This document shows positions 45,266-52,034 of a stretch of 64,000 nt of DNA, piece after piece. The stretch lies in NCBI GenBank assembly GCA_019414025.1, contig DXMU01000037.1, forward strand, positions 79,484 to 143,483. Direction: 5' to 3'. The DNA is from Collinsella sp. (GTDB lineage: Bacteria > Actinomycetota > Coriobacteriia > Coriobacteriales > Coriobacteriaceae). A model generated the notes under the pieces. The model did no database searches. It saw only the letters and a program-made list of their open reading frames with translations, and had not been told where the DNA came from. Each line of letters starts with the position of its first letter. Within the stretch, counting starts at the first letter, position 1. Position numbers and translations under genes: made by a program.

Positions 45266-45315
45266 TTGTTTGAACAAGTATTACTAGAGCGGTAGAAAAA
45301 CTTCGGTGAACGGTA
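45266..45315 (-). promoter_or_regulatory. Control region of the ABC importer operon
   Basis: TTGTTTGAACAA (45266-45277), a near-perfect palindrome of the TreR operator type, with CGGTGAACGGTA at 45304-45315, 26 bp further upstream. A second site, TTGTATAAACAA, lies at 45341-45352. Confidence 0.6.
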
Positions 45316-45374
45316 ATTTCGACTTGATACTTGACAAGTTTTGTATAAACAATTATTTGTTATCGAATGCAGAG

Positions 45375-45421
45375 AAAACGCCCGATCAAGCCGATGCATC
45401 GTCGGTTTGACCGGGCGTTTT
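45375..45421 (-). terminator. Long terminator hairpin after the TreR-like gene
   Basis: AAAACGCCCG (45375-45384) pairs with CGGGCGTTTT (45412-45421), with a partly paired centre (GCCGA/TCGGT). T-tracts on both strands, so it may act in both directions. Confidence 0.75.
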
Positions 45422-45463
45422 CGCTTTGAGGGCATGAGTCTCGTCAGGCTGCGAGCTAGCCGG

Positions 45464-46183
45464 CTATCGCTTGGAATTGACGCGGTAATGGAAGATCTCG
45501 GGGTGTGTGCGGGCATGCGTGGCCTCGAACAAGATGCCGTCCGAGGTGTACGACTGGCTCTCCATAACGGCGACGCAGTTGTACTTGCCAAGGTCCAGAT
45601 AGCTGCAGTCCTCATCGTTGGCGAGCTCGACACTCACCGTACGACGGCTCGCCATCACTTTGACGCCGCGCTTGTGCTCCAGATAGCCGTAGATAGAATC
45701 CGCCGCGATCTCGGGGGTCAGGCCCTTGGCGACCGACGCCAAAAAGTAGCCATGGTCCACTTGGCGCGCGCTGCCGTTGAGGCTTCGGACACGCACTACG
45801 CGAATCAGCTCCTCGCCCACCTTAAAGCCCAGGCGGCGAGAGAGTTGCTCAGTGCAAATCAAATGTTCAAAAGACTTGACCTCGGTCGATGCGACGGCAT
45901 TGTTGCGTTTTGCGAACTCGCCAAACGACTCAACCTCTTCGAGTGCGCCCAGCATGTCGGTTTCGCCCTTAAGCCAAATAACGCGCACGCCCTTACCGTG
46001 TATAGGCTGCACAAACATCTGGTCGGCCAGCATGCTCAAGGCGCGTCGAACGGTATTGCGCGTGCAGCCAAACTCCGCGGTCAGCTCGGCTTCGGTTGGC
46101 AGCATCTCCTGAAACGCATAGGTCCCGTTGATGATGCGCGAACGGATCTCGCGGTAGATTCCTTCGTAAATCGCTTTTGGCAT
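45464..46183 (-). CDS. GntR-family regulator, TreR-like
   Basis: 239 residues. Winged helix YEGIYREIRSRIINGTYAFQ and TEAELTAEFGCTRNTVRRAL, then UTRA. Several UTRA segments closely recall Bacillus TreR (SIYGYLEHKRGVKVMASRRT; FEATHARTHPEIFHY), whose effector is trehalose-6-phosphate and whose operator is TTGTATATACAA. Matching sites lie at its own promoter (46236), the ABC operon (45266, 45341), the PTS gene (46358) and malQ (36247). The effector here is inferred. Confidence 0.85.
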   Translation of the reverse strand: MPKAIYEGIYREIRSRIINGTYAFQEMLPTEAELTAEFGCTRNTVRRALSMLADQMFVQPIHGKGVRVIWLKGETDMLGALEEVESFGEFAKRNNAVASTEVKSFEHLICTEQLSRRLGFKVGEELIRVVRVRSLNGSARQVDHGYFLASVAKGLTPEIAADSIYGYLEHKRGVKVMASRRTVSVELANDEDCSYLDLGKYNCVAVMESQSYTSDGILFEATHARTHPEIFHYRVNSKR

Positions 46184-46235
46184 GATTTCACCTCTAATGA
46201 ATATGTATGGCTAGGCACGATAGCATTTCTTAAAG

Positions 46236-46285
46236 TTGTTTAAACCGATTATCGGTAAAGCACGGATTATTTACCGTCGACGGTT
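46236..46285 (-). promoter_or_regulatory. Autoregulatory site of the TreR-like gene
   Basis: TTGTTTAAAC at 46236-46245 and CCGTCGACGGTT at 46274-46285, the same pairing and spacing as at the ABC promoter (45266/45304). The second contains the perfect palindrome ACCGTCGACGGT. Confidence 0.5.
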
Positions 46286-46357
46286 CCCCCGAAACCCAAA
46301 TCGGACCGAATCAAAACCGTCAATGCGGCAAGCAGCCAGTCCTCTACAATGAGTTCA

Positions 46358-46367
46358 TTGTTTAAAC
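46358..46367 (+). promoter_or_regulatory. TreR-type site before the PTS-HAD gene
   Basis: TTGTTTAAAC, 40 bp before the ATG at 46408. Confidence 0.5.
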
Positions 46368-46407
46368 GTTCTTGCTCGCACAGCATGTTGCATCCGGAAG
46401 GCATATT

Positions 46408-48858
46408 ATGCTGCAGAAAATCCAACGTTTTGGCGGAGCCATGTTCGCGCCCGCCATGCTGTTTTCTATATCAGGCCTCATGGTCGGCATCTCCGCCCTC
46501 GCAACGACCGTGGATATCGTCGGCGACCTCGCCGTATACGGAACCCCCTGGTACGTTTTCTGGACCATCATCCAGCGCGGCTCGTGGACGGTCTTTAAGC
46601 GCCTTCCACTTCTTTTTGCCGTAGCGCTGCCTATCGGCCTTGCCCAAAAGCAACCGGCACGCTGCTGCCTCGAGGCGCTCGTAGCCTATTTTGCCTACTG
46701 TTTCTTTTTGAGCGAGATCATTAAGCTGAGCGGCGACAACCTTGGACTTAAGTACCCGTCGTCTTTAACCCCCGCCAGCGGCATCACCGTCATCGACGGC
46801 ATCAAGACGCTCGACACCGGCATTATCGGCCCGCTGGCGGTGTCGGCAACCGTCGTCGCCATCCATGACCGCTTCTACGATGCCAAGGTTCCCGATTGGC
46901 TCGGCACCTTCTCGGGTTCCTCGCTGGTCTACCTCATCAGCTTTTTTGCCGTGTTTGCCCTTGCCGCCATCTCGGCCGCCATCGTGCCCTTCGCATACGC
47001 TGTGACCGAAACGCTGCGCCACGCACTTGCGGGCGTCGGCCCCTTCGGCGTGGGCATCTTTGTGTTTTTGGAGCGAGCGCTCGAGCCCATGGGGCTGCAC
47101 CATCTGCTCTATATGCCCATCTATTACGACAATCTGGTCATTCACGACGGTATTTACGCCACGTGGACCAACCTGCTCCCCATTCTCTCCCATAGCACGC
47201 GCCCTTTAAATGAACTTGCGCCCTGGGCAGGTTTTACCGCCACCGGCTGGGGCAAGCTCTTTGGCCTTCCCGCCATCGCGGCAGCATTCTATTTCACCGC
47301 CAAACCCGAACGCCGCGCCGGCCTTAAGGTCATCCTTTTGCCCGCCATCGTCGCCTCGGTGGTCTGCGGCGTCACCGAGCCGCTCGAGTTTCTCTTTATG
47401 TTCACCTATCCCGGACTCTTTTTGCTCTACGCCGTCCTGTCCTCCTGCCTTGCCATGACCATGAACTTCTTTGGCATCGTCGGCATCTTCTCGGGCGGTC
47501 TCATGGAAATGACGGCCTTCAACTTCATCCCACTCATGCGAATGCATGCCGGCTCCTACCTTTTGGCGCTCGGTATCGGTCTTGCCTTTAGCCTCATCTT
47601 TTTTGTTAGTTTTCGAGCACTCATCTTGGTCTATGACCTTAAGACGCCGGGCCGCGAGGATCATGTCTCCAATCGCGCGGCAATCGATCGTTTAACGGGA
47701 AGCGGCTTTGCCAAAGAGCAATCTCCCAATGGCGAGGTCGGTATTCAATCCGATCAAGATCACGTCCTCGCCGAGCGGGTAATTCAGCTTTTAGGTGGCG
47801 TTGGCAATATCGTGGGCGCAACCAACTGCGCCACGCGCCTGCGCGTCGAGGTCGCAGACCCTTCCATCGTTGCAGATAATGCGTCGTTTGTCGCGGTGGG
47901 CGCCAAGGGCCTCATCATTACGGGCAAGACCGCCCAGGTGATTATTGGCATCTCCGTTCCCCGCGTTAAAGAGCATTTTGACCAGATCATGGGCCTCGAG
48001 CCGGGATTTGTGCCCACCACCTCGGCCTCCCCTGCCGCCAGCGCAGCCCATAAGCGCGGCGATATCTGCTTCTTCGATATCGACGGAACACTCGCCTGGC
48101 AAGACCATCGAGTGGCACAAGAACTTCCCGAGAGCGAGCGAGACCTCTCCCCCTATCCCAATGAAGCGGTCTCGCAAGCCATCCGTGATTTTGTCGCCAA
48201 GGGCAATATGGCGTTTATCTGCACAGGGCGCACGCTGAGCTGCATCCATCCAAAGCTGCTCGAGCTGCCCTGGACCGGCATCGTCTGCCTCGCGGGTGGC
48301 TATGTCGAACTTGAGGGACACGTGATTCGCGATTTGGCGATGACGCCCGGCATGCTGCAGCGCCTTGCTCCCATTCTTGAGCAATCGGACGAAGTGATTC
48401 GTTTTGAGGGACTCAATGGCGTCGTTCGCATGAGTGCCGATGCGCCCGACGCCCCGGGATACGCCCGCACCGTGGGCGATGCAATTACGCAGCTGCAACA
48501 TTACAGCGCCTACAAGATCTTAATGTCCACGTCGCTTGCCAACCGCATCGCTCAGGATCAAGCGTTTGAGCCGCTGCTCTGCTTTAACGAGCTCGAGCTC
48601 GAAGTGACCGAGATTTCGCCTCGCGAATGCACCAAGCGCGAGGGTATCCAGTCCGTACTCGACGCCCTCGATCCCCACCACGGAACCGTATACGGCATCG
48701 GCGACGCCAGCAATGACGTCTCGCTGATGAACGCCGTCGACGTTGGCATCGCCATGGGCAACGCACCGGACTTCCTCAAGGAAAAGGCCGACTATGTCAC
48801 CGACAGCATCGACCACGACGGCGTCGTCACCGCGCTCGAACACTTTGGGCTTATCTAG
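46408..48858 (+). CDS. PTS glucose/maltose-type IIC-IIB fused to a HAD (Cof-type) phosphatase
   Basis: 816 residues from the ATG at 46408 (GGAAGG upstream). Residues 1-430: IIC membrane domain (GGAMFAPAMLFSISGLMVGI; GVTEPLEFLFMFTYPGLFLL, the conserved TEP motif). About 445-530: IIB with the phospho-Cys474 in ATNCATRLRVEV. From about 550: a Cof-subfamily HAD hydrolase, DICFFDIDGTLAW (Asp557, Asp559), IGDASNDVSLMNAVDVGIAM at the end. The protein imports and phosphorylates a sugar and carries a phosphatase that could remove that phosphate again. No IIA is attached. TreR-type site upstream. Confidence 0.88.
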   Translation: MLQKIQRFGGAMFAPAMLFSISGLMVGISALATTVDIVGDLAVYGTPWYVFWTIIQRGSWTVFKRLPLLFAVALPIGLAQKQPARCCLEALVAYFAYCFFLSEIIKLSGDNLGLKYPSSLTPASGITVIDGIKTLDTGIIGPLAVSATVVAIHDRFYDAKVPDWLGTFSGSSLVYLISFFAVFALAAISAAIVPFAYAVTETLRHALAGVGPFGVGIFVFLERALEPMGLHHLLYMPIYYDNLVIHDGIYATWTNLLPILSHSTRPLNELAPWAGFTATGWGKLFGLPAIAAAFYFTAKPERRAGLKVILLPAIVASVVCGVTEPLEFLFMFTYPGLFLLYAVLSSCLAMTMNFFGIVGIFSGGLMEMTAFNFIPLMRMHAGSYLLALGIGLAFSLIFFVSFRALILVYDLKTPGREDHVSNRAAIDRLTGSGFAKEQSPNGEVGIQSDQDHVLAERVIQLLGGVGNIVGATNCATRLRVEVADPSIVADNASFVAVGAKGLIITGKTAQVIIGISVPRVKEHFDQIMGLEPGFVPTTSASPAASAAHKRGDICFFDIDGTLAWQDHRVAQELPESERDLSPYPNEAVSQAIRDFVAKGNMAFICTGRTLSCIHPKLLELPWTGIVCLAGGYVELEGHVIRDLAMTPGMLQRLAPILEQSDEVIRFEGLNGVVRMSADAPDAPGYARTVGDAITQLQHYSAYKILMSTSLANRIAQDQAFEPLLCFNELELEVTEISPRECTKREGIQSVLDALDPHHGTVYGIGDASNDVSLMNAVDVGIAMGNAPDFLKEKADYVTDSIDHDGVVTALEHFGLI

Positions 48859-48973
48859 CCAAGCCCCTACCGCACTTGCGGCCGCATGGACCAATCGTCT
48901 TCAACCGCCGCGCTCGACGCCCTAATGTGGCAATATGTTGTCTGCATAATGCAACGATGCAACCTATCAAAGA

Positions 48974-49999
48974 ATGCGAGAACCCGTGTCCAGTCCGTTT
49001 ACCAGCTTTTTAGCCCAGCACTTTGACCAGATTAACGACTATCTGGCCACGTTCTTTGACGGACAGGCGACTTCCGCCGATATCGAGCGCTACCTGTATA
49101 CCCCGCTCTCGGCATTTACGGCAAACGCTGGCAAGCGCCACCGCCCGCTCATCTGCATGCTCGCCGCCACTGCGGTAGGCGGCAGCTTTGAGAGCGCCCG
49201 CAGCGCAGCGGCGGCCATCGAGCACTTTCAGTCGGGCGCACTCATCCACGACGACATCGCCGACAACGGGCAGATTCGTCGCGGCAAGCCCTGCATGCAC
49301 CTTACCGAGGGCACCGGTCTTGCCATCAACTGCGGTGACCTGGCGCTCACCATGGTCACCAAGACGGTTCTCGACGATCCCACGCTCGAGTCCGACGTGA
49401 AGCTGCGTGTGCTCCACGAGCTTACCGAGATGATCGTCCGCACCATCGAGGGTCAAGCACTTGACCTGGGTTGGGTCCGTGACGAGCGCTTTGATATCTC
49501 GGTTGATGACTACCTGGACATGGCGACGCACAAGACCGCGTATTACAGTGGAGCCACGCCGCTTGCCGCCGGAGCCATTATCGGCGGCGGCAGCGAAGAG
49601 CAGGTCGAGGCGCTACGCGCCTTTGGCCTGCACACCGGCCTTGCCTTTCAGATTCAGGACGACCTGCTCAACTTGGTCGGCACCAAAGAGGCCGCCAACA
49701 AGGACTTCCGCACCGACATCACCGAGGGTAAACGCACGCTCGTTGCCGTGCACGCCCTGTCTGATGAGCGCCATCACGACGAGGTCGAGGCAATCCTTTC
49801 CTCGGGCACCGAGGACCCCGCGCAGCTCGCGCGCGCCGTGGAAATCTTCCAGCAGATCGGCTCTGTCGATTTCGCCCACAACTATGCGCTCGACCTGACC
49901 GCCAAGGCCAAGGCCGCTATCGAAGGCGTCGAGCTCGACCCGCATGCGCGCGAGCTCTTCCTCTCCATGGCAGATTTCTTTGTGGAGCGCCTCAACTAG
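48974..49999 (+). CDS. Polyprenyl (isoprenoid) diphosphate synthase
   Basis: 341 residues. First Asp-rich motif in ALIHDDIADNGQIRRGKP; second region FQIQDDLLNLVGT has DDxxN instead of the usual DDxxD, followed by DFRTDITEGKRTL. Chain-length class (farnesyl, octaprenyl or other) cannot be told from sequence alone. Start ATG 48974 has a poor ribosome site; a GTG eight-odd bases on (VSSPFTSF) is the alternative. Confidence 0.87.
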   Translation: MREPVSSPFTSFLAQHFDQINDYLATFFDGQATSADIERYLYTPLSAFTANAGKRHRPLICMLAATAVGGSFESARSAAAAIEHFQSGALIHDDIADNGQIRRGKPCMHLTEGTGLAINCGDLALTMVTKTVLDDPTLESDVKLRVLHELTEMIVRTIEGQALDLGWVRDERFDISVDDYLDMATHKTAYYSGATPLAAGAIIGGGSEEQVEALRAFGLHTGLAFQIQDDLLNLVGTKEAANKDFRTDITEGKRTLVAVHALSDERHHDEVEAILSSGTEDPAQLARAVEIFQQIGSVDFAHNYALDLTAKAKAAIEGVELDPHARELFLSMADFFVERLN

Positions 50000-50138
50000 C
50001 GGGGGTCACAAAACCTGTGGGCAGCGCGTTTGGGTACAAGTTGCTACACTGTTGAGTGCATGTTTATGCATTGTCTCGCGTTGTCTATCCGACACGCGCT
50101 CAAAATAGTACGAATCGTACGCCGAAAGGGGTTCGTTC

Positions 50139-51044
50139 ATGGAACCTATTACCACGGGCATGCAGGGAGCAGCCGTCGAGGATGTTCAGTCCCGCCTTCT
50201 GCAGCTCGGTTACACCATCGATGCCGACGAGGTCGCCGACAAGCGCTTTGGCACCACCACCGAGCAGGCCGTCAGCACCTTCAGGCTCGACAGCGGCCTT
50301 GCTGCCGGTCATGCCGTCGATATCCCCTGTTGGAGCGCCCTGGTCGACGCCTCGTATAAGCTGGGCGACCGCACTCTGTATCTGCGCATGCCCAATTTCC
50401 ATGGCGCCGATGTGCAGGCCCTGCAGCGCGCTCTCAACGTTTTGGGCTTTGCCTGTGGCGAAGACGACGGCTACTTTGGTCCGCATACCGAGGCCGCCCT
50501 GCAGCAGTTCCAGGAAAATGTCGGCCTGTTTGCCGACGGCATGGCCTTCCAAGACACCTACGCCTACATCAACCGCCTGCACCATGTGTGGGAGGGCAAG
50601 CCCTCGGTCACCGAAGCCGAGTCCCGCATCGGTTTTGCTCGCGCCGCCAACGTGCTCGAGCGCTTCCAGATCGCCGTTATCGGTGAGGACCCCATCGCAC
50701 GCAGCGTTGCTTCGCGCATGTGGAACATCGCCACGGCAACGACCGACAACAGCGGCATGATGCTCTGCGACTCCGAGGTCCCAACCGACGTTGACCTGGT
50801 GCTCGAGATCGCAAGCGACGAGCTGCCCGCCGACGCCGCGCCACGCGCCACGATTGCCCTCGCCGAGTGCCACAACCTGGCCCAGCGCATCCGCACCGCC
50901 AATGTCGCCGCGCAGCAGAAGCCGGCTCGCATTCGCATTGAGCTCACGGGCATGACGCGCTACAACGGCACCTTCACGGCCAGCGACGCGCAGACGCTCG
51001 CCGTACGCCTACTCGACGGCGTTTGCGATGCCCTCGCAGATTAG
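50139..51044 (+). CDS. Peptidoglycan-binding protein with two PGB_1-type domains
   Basis: 301 residues. Two repeats of the peptidoglycan-binding pattern: GAAVEDVQSRLLQLGYTID...RFGTTTEQAVSTF (residues 8-50) and GADVQALQRALNVLGFACG...YFGPHTEAALQQFQ (88-130). The C-terminal half (about 160-301) resembles an amidase_3 fold remnant in places (RIGFARAANVLERFQ) but the zinc-binding motifs are not seen. No signal peptide, so the location is uncertain. Confidence 0.78.
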   Translation: MEPITTGMQGAAVEDVQSRLLQLGYTIDADEVADKRFGTTTEQAVSTFRLDSGLAAGHAVDIPCWSALVDASYKLGDRTLYLRMPNFHGADVQALQRALNVLGFACGEDDGYFGPHTEAALQQFQENVGLFADGMAFQDTYAYINRLHHVWEGKPSVTEAESRIGFARAANVLERFQIAVIGEDPIARSVASRMWNIATATTDNSGMMLCDSEVPTDVDLVLEIASDELPADAAPRATIALAECHNLAQRIRTANVAAQQKPARIRIELTGMTRYNGTFTASDAQTLAVRLLDGVCDALAD

Positions 51045-51082
51045 GTAAACTAGACGAGTTGCTTTTGGGCAACACCACACAT

Positions 51083-51157
51083 TGGGACGTAGTTCAACGG
51101 TAGAACTCCGGTTTTTGGTGCCGGCTGTTGGGGGTTCGAATCCCTCCGTCCCAGCCA
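51083..51157 (+). tRNA. tRNA-Gln (anticodon TTG)
   Basis: Acceptor TGGGACG/CGTCCCA, D-arm GTTCAACGGTAGAAC, anticodon stem CCGGT/GCCGG around loop TTTTGGT (anticodon TTG), T-arm GGGGG TTCGAAT CCCTC, discriminator G and encoded CCA at 51155-51157. Confidence 0.95.
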
Positions 51158-51208
51158 TTAAAACTGAGCGCCCTAAGCCCATAACGGCCCAGGGCGCTTT
51201 CTTGTGGG

Positions 51209-51463
51209 CAAGCGGAGGAATTCGAACCCGCAAGGGTGCGGAGCTGAGGAAACGCGAAGCGTTTTCCAGCGCAGCACGCAAGGAGCGAAGCGACGCAGCG
51301 GGGCGCGGCCGCCGACCAGGCAGACGCGGAATCCCTCCGTCCCACACCAGCCAAGAGCCCCTCACGTCAAGCAAATCGAGCCAACGCCGCCAAGCGGAGG
51401 AATCCGAACCCGCAAGGATGCGGAGCGACGCAGCGGGGCGCGGCCGCCGCAGGCAGACGCGGT
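51209..51463. repeat. Degenerate direct repeats downstream of tRNA-Gln, with a copy of the tRNA 3' end
   Basis: AAGCGGAGGAATTCGAACCC (from about 51210) recurs as AAGCGGAGGAATCCGAACCC from about 51392, each followed by CGCAAGG and, after a gap in the first, by GACGCAGCGGGGCGCGGCCG (51291 and 51427). GAATCCCTCCGTCCCA, positions 51138-51153 of the tRNA gene, is repeated at 51329-51344. This looks like a scar of past integration at the tRNA. No gene. Confidence 0.75.
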
Positions 51464-51522
51464 GCCGGCACTTGGGGACGCTCCTAAGTGCCGGCATTAT
51501 AGGAACGTCCCCAAGTGCCGGC
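51464..51522. repeat. 17-bp perfect inverted repeat
   Basis: GCCGGCACTTGGGGACG (51464-51480) pairs with CGTCCCCAAGTGCCGGC (51506-51522). The loop holds another AAGTGCCGGC in direct orientation. Confidence 0.8.
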
Positions 51523-51555
51523 TCGGGACTATTTTCGAGGACCCTCCGAAGGACT

Positions 51556-51786
51556 GTGGCCAAAAAAACGGCAAATATGAGTACTGTTACCGTTGTAGCT
51601 ACATTATTTTCGTTAATAAAAGAAGATCTTAATGAGATTTATTCGCATCAAGGTCTTCCTTTAATGAACACTTGAGGAGATACGGCAGCTTATCTGCTCG
51701 ATCGACACGTCAAATCACCTTAAATGTGGTCAAAATTACTGCTACTAAAAGAGTATCAGTACTCATATTTGATGTTTTTTGGCCAC
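51556..51786. mobile_element. MITE-like A+T-rich element with ~30-bp terminal inverted repeats
   Basis: The left end GTGGCCAAAAAAACGGCAAA (51556 on, continuing TATGAGTACTG) matches the reverse complement of the right end (51757-51786), GTGGCCAAAAAACATCAAAT then ATGAGTACTG, with one gap and two or three mismatches. 231 bp, much richer in A+T than its surroundings, no ORF that looks real. No clear target-site duplication was seen. Confidence 0.65.
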
Positions 51787-51824
51787 GGCTCTTTATAGAC
51801 ACCCTGCACAGCGACGGTGGTAGA

Positions 51825-51857
51825 TTTCGGAACGTGTCCGTCAGCCCCGTTCCGAAA
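51825..51857. repeat. 10-bp inverted repeat between the MITE and element B
   Basis: TTTCGGAACG (51825-51834) pairs with CGTTCCGAAA (51848-51857). The region 51787-51889 otherwise shows nothing. Confidence 0.5.
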
Positions 51858-51889
51858 AACGAGCCGCATGCAACGGCCAAGCCACGACA

Positions 51890-52026
51890 GGCCCCGGGAG
51901 AGCGGGGACACCGGCTTAGGTTTATCGCGAGTTCCGCACGAACAGGAGGCCACTTAATGTGGCCTCCGTCGTGAGCAGGACTGTAGAGCAGGAAACCTAA
52001 GCCGGTGTCCCCGCTCTCCCGGGGCC
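51890..52026 (-). repeat. Nested hairpin element B: conserved core inside 33-34-bp perfect arms
   Basis: Arms 51891-51923 and 51993-52025 are exact reverse complements over 33 bp, plus one flanking G-C pair. The 69-nt core (51924-51992) begins ATCGCGAGTTCCGCACGAAC and ends ACTGTAGAGCAGG. It differs from cores A and C mostly inside the inner stem, where two base pairs changed on both sides (A-T to C-G and A-T to G-C). It ends 8 bp from the stop codon of the Toprim protein gene. Confidence 0.9.
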
Positions 52027-52034
52027 GGCGGAAT

